Source: Brachionus rotundiformis (lineage: Eukaryota > Rotifera > Eurotatoria > Ploima > Brachionidae). From it: a DNA stretch of 64,000 nucleotides. The stretch covers positions 3,131,961 through 3,195,960 of the forward strand of contig JAESIW010000137.1 of NCBI GenBank assembly GCA_016802295.1. The letters are read 5' to 3'. Every line of letters begins with the position of its first letter. Positions within the stretch are counted from its first letter, which is position 1. The position numbers were made by a program, and so were the translations under genes. The notes under the pieces were generated by a model, which ran no database searches, was not told where the DNA came from, and saw only the letters and a program-made list of their open reading frames with translations. Of this stretch, positions 33,359 to 47,210 are shown piece by piece.

Positions 33359-36300
33359 TGAGAAAAGGTCCAGTTTTCTTATGAGACAAGAGACAACTGC
33401 AATCAAAAAGAACGCTAGATAAATTATTTAAAATTAGAATTAAGTATAAATACTTGTTTATGACTTTAAGAAAATAGCTCAGTTAAAAATGGAAAACGTA
33501 AAAAATAATTTCTTGAGATTTATTTACTCCATTTTTTAAAATTAAAATAAACATCTTAAAAAAACATTTGAATACTCTATTTTCAATATTCGATTAATTA
33601 ACTATTGACTTAAAGATCAGCTTATTTTAAATATTTTCCTTAAAGTAAATGATTCTCTTACCATGGAAAAAAAGGTTAAAATAACTTGAATAAAATAACA
33701 AGCAAAATCGTTTTCCTGGAAATCTCCAATTACAAAAATCTTGATCAACTGACCGTTCATATTTAACAAGAATCAGAAATAAAAACAATTTGGCTCTTTA
33801 TATAGTTTATAATAAAAAACCAGAAATTATTCAACCAAAATTTTTAAAGCTCTTAATTTGAATCAATTTCAATTTTTTTCATTAACTCACTTGAAATTCA
33901 ATGAAACGTTGATCCAGAATATTGAATTTTTCTTTCTAATTTTGCATCATTCCTTAATATACTTCCACTAGGAAACAACCTATTTTTATTTTAAATAAAA
34001 GAATTTAATGAATAAGCCAAAAAATTATTTCCGACTCTTTTATTTGGCACAAAGACTCGGACCATTTATTATGTGTCAAATTACGTCTAGATCAATTTTA
34101 TCAAAAAAATCAAATATCTGGTTAAAATCATCCACTATTGACCAAATATTTGATCAATACTAAGGCCTTATCTGTGATATATTAAATAAACATTTGATTT
34201 TTGGCGATTTAAGATGGCAGCAAAAGATATGGTTGACACTGTGCTGGTCAAGCCGAGACCATAGCCCTTTATTTTCATAAAAAATTATCTGCTCTGATTG
34301 TGGTCTGGTTTTTGTTTCAACAAAAACAATTCAACTAAACACTATAACAAATCTTAATAGAAAAATTCTAGTACTTTTCTATTTATTATTAAATAGATTA
34401 AGATAAAATAAGATTAACCATTTGAGATAATAAAAAAAATTTATTGCCTCTAAAAACAAAATAGACTTTTAGATTTTCCAGCCACCTTTACTAAAAAGCG
34501 ATAAAGAAATTTATTTCGCACAACTTTCTTATCAAGCAAAGTTAACTTAGCCACTGGTTTATTTAAATTGGAAGACAGAGTGGAATGCCTGATAACTCAA
34601 GTGCTATTTTGATTAATAAATAAATAAAATGTGGAATAGACACGAATGGACAAAAGCAGAATTATCAAACAAACACGCAACTATTCTGGTAATTAAAATG
34701 TCCTTAAGAGCTAAGATCTCATTTTTTGTTTAAATTAAGGCTTTCAATCAGACTGAAAAAAAGTTAGAATTTTGTTTTTGATAAAATAATTAAAATAGCA
34801 CTCGAGATTGTTTATTTAATATTAAATAATTATTGGTAAGTTAAAAAGCAAGTTGGTTTGAATAAATTCAGATCTAATCTGATCGAATTGAATTGAATTA
34901 AGGTGTTTGGAAAATAAACTAACTTGGCTAAATCGGAAATTATTTCCTATCTTCAATATTTGCTAAATAATATTGAGTTTTCTCGATAATCCTACTAAGT
35001 TAATCACTCGCCAAGTCTATGTACTGAAGTATTCGAGAGTTCTTAAATCTAATCTTGGTCAAAAGGAATTTTAAGTCTTAGTTAATTAAATTTCGTGCCT
35101 TTGCTTTTTTCAATTGGCTATTAAGCCCATAATTTGCTCGGCTGAAACATTGTATAAATAAATTTTCAACAAAAAAAAACACATAGTTTTAGATTTGTTT
35201 TCGTTTAGAGAAATTAGCACACGTAAACATTCTTTCGGTAATGGGATTTTGTTTTCCGAAGAGAGTTTTAATTTAAATCCCTTATTCTAAAATTAAGTCA
35301 GGCATATTTTTTCTAAAAATTTAAATTTTAAAATTAAAACAATTGTTTTTTTTTGTCTATTGTTTCTCAATGAGATCAAGTAGTCTTCGATGTATCACTT
35401 CTTGTTGACCATTTTAATGAATATAAAATTAATTTCAATATTTTTAAGGTCGTTTACCAAACTCACTTGAAAACTTGATTTTTAGCTTAATAAAAATTCA
35501 AAGCTCTTATCTTAGAGAAAATTGGTTTTGCCTTATCTCGAATGGCTTGAGGCTGTCCACTTTTTTTTCATTAAATTTGCTTTTTTCTCTAATTTTAGCC
35601 AACTTAAATCTAATGCGTTATCTAAACAATTAAAATCATATTTTCTCCGATAATTAAAATTAAACGAAAACTTTTGATGCTGTTAAACACATTAGACAAT
35701 ATCCGAGCCGTGAAAATTACACTTAATTCAAATTAAAAATCTTGATTCTTAACTACTGATTATCTAAAATAAAAAAGAAATATGTGTAATAGAATTTTAA
35801 GTGTTTAAATACTTTCAGTATTTTTCCATCTAAATTCACAGGGAATCATTAATCAAAATTTTAATGTGATACTTCACATCACGACTTATATCTAAGTATT
35901 TAATAAAAAAAAATTCGCCATAGCTTTGGCAGCTTGGAATGAAGACTTAGTCCTTTCTCTCAGCCACATGATAAGTTGAATTTTTGAAAAAAATTAGTAA
36001 ATATTAAAGAAGATGAATATTTTGGTACTTATATGCCACCTATCGTAAAATTGGAATTCAGCTACCAGATTGTTGCAGTTATACTCTTACTATTTCTTTT
36101 AATATTTCTTTTTTTTTTACTTCAAATGACTTTTTTATTCAAAAAAAATAATTCCAAATTGAGATTATCTTTTCCTAAAATTTGATATTTGCTTGATTTT
36201 TAAAATATTTAATTTTTTGCTTGTCTCTTTAGTTAATGATAAAGATTGATTGACGGATAGATCTTATTTAAGCTTTGAAAAAAGAACCGTTCCTAAGAAT

Positions 36301-36926
36301 GAATGAATTATAAAGAAATATTTCAGTAAACCGGATTTGATTTCGAGTTTATTTGTCAGATATATCAATTTCACGATGCCAACCAGGCACTCTGATAATG
36401 ACAAATAGCAGAGATTTAAGTATTTAAAATGAAAAAATAAACTTGCAAGGATTTAAGTTGAGTTTATATTTTTGTTTAAAAAGTGTCTAGAGCAGAAAAA
36501 TCAAAGATAAATGATAATGGTGACGGCCAACATTGAGTGAAATATAAAGCCCGAATTGACTTGACCATTCGGTGTTATTAATAAATTGAATTTAAATAAT
36601 AATTAAAAATTGTCAAAATTTAATAGAATTTTCGCTCCAAAGAGAAATTAGGATTCGATTATCTTTTCTTATCAAAACAAAATCAATAATAACGAATAGT
36701 CAATATCGAGGGCTTTATATTTGTTGGCTAGATACGAATGTCATTTAGCCTGGTCGCCAAAATTAACAATAATATATTAACTACACGCTTAAATTGATTT
36801 CAAGTTTTATTATAAAAATAAATAACTAGGTAAATTAAATTTTTTGTTTAAAAACAAATGTTGCACTTTAAAATGGGACTAAAGCTACACTTGACTACTA
36901 ATTTTAGCATTGTTTTAAATCTCATT

Positions 36927-36944
36927 CTCTCTCTCTCTCTCTCT
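36927..36944. repeat. (CT)9 microsatellite
   Basis: Nine uninterrupted CT units (GAGA-type on the other strand). Confidence 0.9.
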
Positions 36945-39900
36945 TTTTATACTTAATAAGAAAATTTTTAAGAAAATTAAAATTTAATTTTTCTCGTCCA
37001 ATTTAATATTTGTGTCCATTATCTATTTGGCTTAAGAAAACTGGTCAGGACGATGATAAGTCCAAGAAAATAAAGCAACCAAATCTTGTGATTTTTTCAT
37101 AAATTCAGCTTTGTAATTTTCAAACAAATTTGATTAAACTTTATATATTTTTGTTTATCTATTTGAAAAGTTTTAATACAATTTAATGAAGCTCTAGATT
37201 CGCTTTGTAGAATTAGTTCAAACAACGGACTTAGAAAATATCAAATGTAATTGAAAAATTTTAAAATAACATACAATTACTTGACATTTTAATGTTAAAC
37301 ATAGTTAACTGGTCTATTTTAAATCAAATATTGTTACAAGTTTTGTTTGATTTATTGAAATTAAAAATCTTATAAACTATTTTTGTTTTAGTATCGTTTA
37401 AAATATCAATTGGATTAGTAACGAGCTAGAAATTAATATCTTAGTCTGGATCTAAAATTCATTAAAAAATAACCATCATGCACCTATATAGATCAAGAGC
37501 CTTGATATATCTTATGGTATCTTGTTTCAAAATTAACATTATTTTAAAGAAGCAAATTGAAATCAAAATAAGTGATGTTAGTGATGCAGTTATTTGGATT
37601 TCAGACAATTTAAATTATAAACAAAAATTTCTGCTTATGTAGACAGATTGTTTGAAAATATTTATGATAACTTAGAAATTCTGTAGCGCTTTTTGTTTAA
37701 ACCCAATGGCTTCTCACTTATATTCAATTGGTTTTCTATTTGACATTTGGTACGTCTATTCAATGACAAAGATCTTTTTTTTAGCCGAATTTTACCGGCC
37801 AGACTCGGTCTGAATAATAAAAGAATAAAAATTTACTTTAAAATTCTTAAGTCATCTTCTATGTCTAAAATTACTTGATTTTTAAAAGGCTCTCATTACA
37901 AACCTGAAATTTAGTTTCTTAATCAATAAAGTATGCTTTGCTGAATTTAAAAAAAATTCTATTTTTAATCCGGATAAAATAGGTTACTATTAAATTATTG
38001 AAAATATCTATTACTTTAGAAACCGATGTTTTTAATTAAAAATTTTGTCAATAAAGCTTTGAAAAATGCGTTTTGGTAACACAAAACCATTTTTTTGGTA
38101 AATTTTTTTTTTCAATTTCATGAGACCAAAAATATGTTGAAATAAAATTCTCATCAAACTGCATAGTTTACCTACCTATCTAACCTTTTGAAGTGTTAAT
38201 TAAAAGACATTTTCTTGACCATCTGTCTTTTAAACTAATGAAAGCAATATTTTAAAAGTATTTAAAACGCAAGTTTAATATACATTTTTAATTTAGTATT
38301 TCCTCTTTTGAAATAATCAGCTACTTGAGCCTGAATACTAATTTAAACATCCGTAAATGAATAAATACATAGTTTATCTACTCAAATGAATCGTAGCTTT
38401 TTCTTCTAGCTAGATTGAATTCAGACTACACAAATTGTATATTGTATAGGAGAATACTTTCACACTACTGATTTTATTTAAATAAAGTAAAAACCAACGA
38501 TTGATTTATAAATATAAACAAAATGTTTGCAGATGTCTTGTATTTATTTTACAATTATTATATGAACTGAAATTTTCATTAGTAAGTGAGAAGCAGCAGC
38601 AACATAAGTTTAATTTGATCGATGCTTATCACCACTCAAAATTATTGATTTGTCTTGATGGCTAAAATACTTAAAGGTTTTAAAGAGTATTTCATCACTT
38701 ATAGCCTGGGAATTATGTGATGCTAAAGTAGGAAATAATTAGCAACACATATATTCTAATCACGTATCCTATCGCTCAATCATATCACATGATTATACAA
38801 TATTAAATTATATTAACTCAATGTGTTTAATTTATCACAAAATATAAAAAATGCTGAGAGCAAAATTCAATTTTAAAAAAATTTAATTTTAAAAATTCGA
38901 TTTATAATAGCTGCTTGTCACGAATAGATCGTTTTTCTTAACTTCATTTTGGACAAGAAAACGCTAAGACTTAAGTGCCACTGAAACGTGTCTATTGTAC
39001 AAGAATTGGAAAATTTAAATTATTTTCATTTAAGAATGATTTCAGACTGTCTTGCTGAATTCATAACAAGCTATTTTGACACTGCATATTAGAATTTTAA
39101 ATTAAATACAATTACATAGCTTCCTATAAAAATTAATAATAAATTTTTTTCTTTCAATTTTATTTTAAAAATAAGGCTAATAAATAAAAACAAAATAACC
39201 ACTTGATAAAATTTTTAATTTAGTTTTGTTTCTATTATATTTAATTAGATTTTGAATAGATTATTTTTATTCGATCAAGATAATATAAATAAAAAGAATT
39301 TTAGAGAATATTTCTCTATTTTTTTATTCAAGAATTGATAATTTGGTTAATGGCTTTATTTTTAATTTCATTGAGATTATATTCGAATGATTCCCAGAAA
39401 GAAAATTCAAAAGCCTTATTTTTGATCAATTAATATTCATCATTACGTAATAAAATAAAATTATCATTTTAATATTATTATTAAAAAATACAAACTGATT
39501 CAATATTCTATTTTTTGACAATATTAAAAATACGAACAGTTCTGATATCATTTATTACTTCTTCAACAACGAAATAAATGTTCTAATTTAATTTTTTATT
39601 TGATTTTTATTCAGGTTTATGTATATGAAAATTAAGATTACTTGAAAAAATAATTTATATAAAATTTCGAATATTTTTGAAATTTAATAATTTTCAGTTC
39701 CAAAAAAAAAATATAGATTATTTTGAAAGATAAATTTGAAAATAAAACCATTAATTTTATATTTTTGATATTAAGAAACAATAATTTTTATAATTATATA
39801 AATCACGATAGTTCTATATAAAATTTAAAAAATGCATTCCTAATTCAAATTGTTCTTTCAAATTAAATTTAAGCAAAAAAAAGAAAAAAATAGAATTATA

Positions 39901-40996
39901 AATGTGTGTTAATTTCTTTAATGTAAAGATTAATTTCATTCACCTAAAAGCAGGTTAGATAAGTAAAAATATTGGAAAATTTATAATCAATGATAATAAT
40001 ATATAAGGAGAAATATGTGATATAAAACATATACAATGCTTATCTTTAAGCTTTTATAGACTAATTGAATTTTTCATAGAGATAAAATTTAATCATCAAT
40101 TTTAGTGTATAACCTTCAATTATGATATGTTTGAAAAATATCAATGATTTTTACTGTTAAAAATTCATAATTATTATATTTTTTTATTTCATGTTTCATA
40201 TATCCTTGCAAACCGATCAGGGTAGCACAAATTTTTATTTCTAATTTCTTTATCAATTAAAATTCTATAATTATCTATTTTCTTATATTTTAACAAAATT
40301 TTTAAGTTTATGGTTTACTCATTCGAGTATCAAAAATAAAATTGTTTTAAAATATTTTATATTAATTAGCTACTATAACCTTCTAAAAAAATAAAGATTA
40401 GTATAAATTTTTAATTTTTTTAATTTTTCAACAATCTAGCTTAAAAATTAAGCTATATATAAGTTGAGAATTTTTTGAAGGAAATTTAGAAAATTATGTC
40501 AGTTTTTATTAAAAATTTCATGGTTATCTTTTTAGCAAATTTAATTTAATTGTATAAATTTTGGATAATAATGTCTGAAGTAATTAAAATCTTAAATTCT
40601 AATGTACTTTTTTACTTTGATGATACTTAAAATTTTTTAAAATTAATTTGGAAAAATCAATATTGCATGCTTCCCCTAGTCGAACAAAATACTAATCCAT
40701 TTCTTTTTATATTAATAATTCAATATAAATTATTTGAACTATTAGAGATTTTTTTCTTTTTAATAAAATAAGATATGCCTTTTGGTTTAGAGTCTTACTC
40801 AAAAGCTTCCATATAATTCAATGAATTTATAAAATCAAATACGATCAATTATTCATTGAAAATTATTGATTGTCATTTTAATAAATAAAATGTCATTTTA
40901 TCTTGTTTTTCAGAATTTTATTGAATAAATTTTTAAGCAAAAGTAATAAAATAAAGCAAAGTGATGATTTATTGATTTTTTTCTAGTAATCTTTAA

Positions 40997-42439
<1,443 letters not shown>

Positions 42440-42676
42440 CTTATATTTGACACTTTTGTACAAAAATGTTAATTATTCGAATAAGTGTAGAGATCTAAAA
42501 TTAAAATTATAAGCTAAAAATAGTTGTAAAATGGAACTTTTCTACAAATTAAAATTTAGGTGTTATAGCAACTAGACTTTTTGATAAAAAGAAATTTAAA
42601 GAGCATCAAAATATTTCTTATTATAATTCAATTTTTTTAAATTGAAAAATTGTTAATATAGATTAGAAAAATTAAA
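42440..42676. promoter_or_regulatory. 237-bp shared upstream region DPCD/opsin
   Basis: It separates the divergent start codons of DPCD and the opsin. The sequence is AT-rich with no clear TATA box. A bidirectional promoter is inferred from distance and orientation. No RFX-type X-box was recognised by eye. Confidence 0.4.
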
Positions 42677-43737
42677 ATGCTGGGCCAAAAAGTGATGGAA
42701 CCTTGGGAGCACTATTTAGTAGGCACCTCCATTATGATTATAGGTAAAAAAGCTGAAAAATATTTCAAATCGAAAATAACTTTTTTCAAGGTTTTGCTGG
42801 AACGATTATCAATTCAATAATCTTATACAAAAATTATCTAAAAGACTCAAATAAATTTCCTAACTCTTTGGTATCAAATCTTTGTTTGACTAATTTAGGA
42901 ATTATATTTTTTGCATTTCCACTTTCTGGTTTGGCAAGCTTTAAATTAGAGTAATTTGTAAAAAATATTTGGAATTTTTTTTTAATTGTTACTTTAAGAT
43001 GGATTTGGGGAGATGAGTGGTGTACTTATTATGGTTCAGTTTCACTTCTGTTTGGATTTAATATCATGATAACAACTATGATGCTAGTATTGGATATTTT
43101 TATACGATATTATATGGCTAATTATGGTAGGAAATGAACTTGAAATATGATTTTTGTTATTTTTAAAATTTTTCTCAAAGAAATGTACAAGATTCGTGCA
43201 AGAAGATTGATGATTATTTGGGGATGGATAACTTCAATATTCTGGAGCGTTGCGCCACTTTTTGGTTGGTCGAAGATTTCCTATGAACCCACATACACAA
43301 GTTGTACCGTGGATTTAATGCATCCAGATAAGGCTTACATTTCGTATATCATTTCATGCTTTGTCTTTTGCTATGTATTGCCAATAGGGCTAATGCTTTT
43401 CGTTCGCATAAAACCACGAAAAGATTATGAGCCCGTAGCAAAAGACATAAGCAAAAAATATCAGGTTTGTTCTCTAATTCAATTAATTTTTTCAAAACAA
43501 GGAAAAAAATTTATTTCTTTTAAAAAGAAAATTGTAGTTATCATTATACTTTTTGTAATTGAATGGTCTCCGTATGCTACTGTATACTTATGGCCAATAT
43601 TTGCAGATCCAAAATTGATCCCAATTGGTTTAGCTGCAGCAGCTCCAGTTTTTGCCAAATTATCCGTAGTTTTAACACCATTGGTGTTTTGGAATGAAAA
43701 TGACCTTGAGGAAGAAAAAGACAAATCAAGCAATTAA
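42677..43737 (+). CDS. Opsin with retinal-binding lysine but altered signalling motifs
   Basis: Four exons (42677-42743, 42791-42950, 42999-43126, 43181-43737) join in phase to 303 residues with seven hydrophobic helices. Opsin hallmarks: GxxG-x3-N in helix 1, the disulfide pair C84 (GDEWC) and C160 (YTSCTVD), the helix 4/loop motif APLFGWSKISYEP and WSPYA in helix 6. The retinal Schiff-base lysine K278 lies in PVFAKLSVV. A glutamate at 154 aligns with the E181 counterion. Departures: the D/ERY acid is lost (FIRY, R112), helix 2 has N for the usual D (LTNLG), NPxxY is replaced by TPLVF, and the tail after helix 7 is only about 15 residues. Visual-type Gq/Gt opsins are unlikely. An RGR/peropsin/retinochrome-like photoisomerase is possible. 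Confidence 0.9.
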
Positions 43738-44326
43738 TTTTTTTTGCTATTTTAAAATTATTTCTTTTTTTGAATTAAATGTATATTTTTAAAATTAGAA
43801 ATTAATTAGTGACTTAAGATTTATGGTGTAAAACTTATTTATCAAAATTTTCATTAAAAATATTAAAACATCTTGCTTTTATTTCCTCAAATAAAATATT
43901 TTTAAAACAATCTTTTAAAAATTATTTTAAAAAACTTTTCAAAAAATTGTTATATTTTATTAACTATTAAATAAATTTTTGCAATTAACTTTTTATTTAA
44001 AAAACCAAATTTATAAAATTAAAAAATTCGGAAAAAAAAATATTCTGGTATAAATGTAAGGTTAAAATTGATTTTTGCTATTAATCATAATTTAATTTTT
44101 ATTTAAACTTATAAGAATAATTTCATTTTGAACATAAAACCATTTCATTTTATAAAAATACATATTTATTTTAGTAACAACTATATAGAAGAAAAAATTA
44201 TAATTAAAATTTCTATAAGTCCACATTCAGCTCAATTTTCGATCTAAAAAAATAAATTATAAAATGTACAAATCTTAAAATCAATTTTATTCTAGTTTTG
44301 AAATATTGAATTCATTTGAGCAATTG
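43738..44326. other. Non-coding interval after the opsin
   Basis: Nearly pure A/T sequence. It probably holds the opsin 3' UTR and the upstream region of the next gene. No exon is supported. Confidence 0.5.
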
Positions 44327-45391
44327 ATGACGATGTCAGACGACTTAGACGGAGTAGGTGTACTCTTAATGAACTTAAATTAAAATTTTTAAATCAATAC
44401 TTTCAGGATTTAGAGCTAAAAAATCTGAGAAATGAACTTTTGAAAGATTTAAATGTAAAATAATCTCATAATTAAATGGCTTCATTTTTATTTTTTTAAA
44501 AAAAGAAAAAATCCAAAAAAGAAAAAGATAAATCAATTTCGAGTGAAGACGACGAACTTGAATTGCTTAGATTACAGGCATTGAAAACCAAACATGATCG
44601 AGTAGAATGTTATAATAAAAAAAGTAAATTAACCAATTTAATTTTGATTTTTTTTTATATTATTTAAATTTTTTAGATGAAAAACTTGAAAATAAAGAAG
44701 AGTTGAAAAGATTGGATGAATCAAAAAAATCTTCCAAAAACATCAATCCAGATTTTAGATCAGATGTGTTCCATGATGAATTTAAAAATAAGTACCAACG
44801 ATATCGGGACCGATGCACCAGAATAATGTCCAATGAGGCCTATGAGCCAGACATGATCAGCTATAACCTAAAAGAAACTCTCAACAACCTAGACTTGAGG
44901 CGACTTTTGAAAGAAAAACTAGAAGAAAACGAATCTAGCAATGACCCTAATAATACTGATTTAATTCTAGAGCAACTCGATCATGCCTATAGACCCATTA
45001 CTGAACCAATAAGCTTGACCAAAAATGATTTTTATGTAAATTCTAATTACTGTACGAAAATTGCCTATCATAGAGATCATTACAAAAACGGCGAGACCAA
45101 ATATTGGAAAAATAACACGAACCACTCGGGAGATAAAAGTAATGATAATACCAATTATATTAGTCAGGATACAGACACTAGTGCAGATGAAGAAGAGGAC
45201 TATTTTCAGCCTAATAAAAAGCTTAGATCTATTGTTCAAGTTATAAATACAAGTATTATGAAATAAAAATTATAAATAAAATTTTAATTTTTAAATTTTA
45301 AGCTAACAAAGAAGAATCAATTAATTCTACAAATCATTATCATACGAGTTACCGACGTCGTAGAAGATACGACAGTAATAGCAGTAGATAA
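44327..45391 (+). CDS. Unrecognised charged low-complexity protein, 285 residues
   Basis: Five exons (44327-44353, 44407-44454, 44506-44623, 44677-45252, 45303-45391) join in phase to 285 codons. I do not recognise the family. It begins MTMSDDLDG, continues with a Leu/Lys-rich helical segment and a block SSEDDELELLRLQALKTK. That block resembles the acidic DELELRxxAL motifs found in some nuclear RNA-processing proteins. The middle has conserved-looking YEPDMISYNLKETLNNLDL. The end is acidic (DTSADEEEDYF), then Arg/Ser-rich (SYRRRRRYDSNSSR). Composition suggests a nuclear protein with disordered ends. The start was chosen because the GTAGGT donor after MTMSDDLDG splices in phase. An AATAAAG signal follows near 45461. 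Confidence 0.7.
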
Positions 45392-45980
45392 ATATCATTA
45401 ACAAGAAACATTATTATTAAAACCGCTATTTATTAATTGTTATTTTCAAGAGTTGTAAAAATAAAGAGTTTTTTTTAAAGCGACTTATCCGAATTATTGG
45501 TTAATATATTTATATAAATATTTATGATATAAAATTAAATTGAAGAAATCAGTTAAGTTTAAAAATTAGAAAAAAAAAGTAAATAAATAACTGCTTATTT
45601 TACATTACAATTAACTTCGATAATCTTTTAAAGCTGAAATAGATAGTTAATTAATTTTGTTTTTTCAAAATTTACTCGAAAATTATTTTATTATTAAAAA
45701 CTATGTCCATTCACCTCAGATAATTTGTTAAAAATAAAAAATTGTTAATTTAGAATCGTTTGTTAATTAAACTTTTTTTCTCAAATCTCAGTTAGACTTA
45801 AATTATGAAATTTTCTTTAAAAAATTAAAAAAAAAAAACATTCAATTTACTTCGATTAGTTTAAAAATTTTATTTTATTGCTATAAGATTTATTCCTTAT
45901 ATATCGCTTTTAATAAAATACTATTAAAAATCAATTTAAAATTATGATTTAAAATATTTGATTGTTTTAGATAAATAAAT
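45392..45980. other. Non-coding interval upstream of TSR3
   Basis: AT-rich sequence with no supported exon or motif. Confidence 0.5.
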
Positions 45981-47071
45981 ATGAGTCGGAACAATCGAAG
46001 AGTAAAAAGTGAAATAGCTAAATCCACTAGTAAGTCATCAGGTCATGGTAATTCAAAATCAGGCCGTAGGTCTAGACCATCACGAATGAGTAAAGAAGAG
46101 TGTTTCTTGCATGAAAGTGACACCTTTAGTTCTGCTATCCAAAATTCGGACAATGAATTAACTGATTCTAATCCGGAAGTAGAATCTAACGATGAACAAA
46201 CATATGAGGATGACAAATTTCCATTTGATTTAGCCATGTGGGATCTAATCCAATGTGATCCAAAAAAATGCTCTGGTCGAAAGTTAGCTCGTCTTGGTTT
46301 TGTTAGGACACTACGCTTAACACAAAGGTTTACAGGTATAGTTTTAACACCTGTTGCAACAAAATGCATTGGTCCTGATGACAAAGAAATAGTCGAGCAA
46401 TGTGGTTTGGGTGTGGTTGATTGTAGTTGGGCAAAGTTGGCTGAGACTCCATTTTCGAGAATGAAATGTGCACATCCAAGACTGCTTCCCTATTTGATTG
46501 CCACAAATCCAATCAACTATGGAAATCCTTGCAAATTGTCATGCGTAGAAGCTTTTGCGGCTGCTTTCTGGATCGTGGGTAATCAAATGTTTCAAATCAC
46601 CAAATAGATAATTATGATTTTATTCTAAAGGATTAAAAGAGTATGGTGAAATTCTTCTTGGCAAATTTAAATGGGGACATTCTTTTTATGAAGTAAATGA
46701 AGATTTGCTCAAAATGTATGCCAGCTGCAAAGATGGTTCTGATGTGGTTCAAAAGCAAAATGAATTTTTGAAAAAAGAAAAAGAGTCACGATCAATTGAT
46801 AATTCAGATGGTAGCTAATTTTGTTTTTAGTGGCCTTATTAAATTTTTTATTAATAATTAAGATTTTTTCAACATATCTTCGAAAAATTTTAACCCAAAT
46901 AGAATGGTTGGAGAAATGCCAGAAAGTGATGATGGTGATGACGTTGATGATGATCATGATTCAGATGAACTAGATCAAGAGTCAAAAATAACCAACGAAA
47001 AAGATATTAATGATAATTTATTAAAACCGGATGATATAGACTTAATAAAAACTAAATTGGAAAATATTTAA
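45981..47071 (+). CDS. TSR3: 18S rRNA aminocarboxypropyltransferase
   Basis: Three exons, 45981-46578, 46631-46810 and 46863-47071, give 328 residues (human about 312). The catalytic domain starts at about residue 85. It shows [66 protein letters not shown], then [20 protein letters not shown]. The order and spacing match human TSR3. The enzyme transfers the 3-amino-3-carboxypropyl group from S-adenosylmethionine to N1-methylpseudouridine in the decoding region of 18S rRNA, the last cytoplasmic step of that hypermodification. The fold is a SPOUT-like knot. The N-terminal extension is Arg/Ser-rich. The C-terminal tail is very acidic ([16 protein letters not shown]), with NPNR preceding it as in vertebrates. 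Confidence 0.95.
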
Positions 47072-47210
47072 TAAAAGTATTCAAAATCAAATTCCATTTT
47101 ATTATAATTCACTAAATTAATTACTAAAAAAATTAAAAGTCGAAGAAATTTAATCATTTAAACTAAAATAATCTAAGATAATAAAAGAAAATATAAACTT
47201 TAATTCGACA

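Larger units (their letters stand above)
25605..40996. other. 15.4-kb stretch without a recognisable gene
   Basis: On both strands I find only short open frames without family resemblance, codon structure or splice partners. It contains the second N-gap (29425-29749), a (TA)9 and a (CT)9 microsatellite, a 20-bp perfect palindrome with a CACGTG core, and a GC-rich box. Base composition is less monotonous up to about 38 kb and more A/T-run-rich after that. It could be a regulatory domain, host long non-coding RNA, or hold a gene of very small exons that I missed. Confidence 0.5.

Noticed and set aside
34214..34264. 16-codon open frame starting AAGATGGCAGC
   Set aside because: Too short, with no splice partner or family match. 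It could as well be a YY1-like motif by chance.
25605..40996. tRNA, snRNA or CRISPR-like arrays
   Set aside because: No TTC-loop/anticodon cloverleaf or regularly spaced repeats were seen by eye. A covariance-model search would be needed to exclude RNA genes.
43466..43502. Possible 37-nt intron in the opsin (GTTTGT...CAAG)
   Set aside because: Removing it breaks the frame, while reading through keeps loop 3 and helix 6 in frame.
45061..45246. Open frames on both strands overlapping the charged protein gene
   Set aside because: Out-of-frame shadows of the supported exon 44677-45252.
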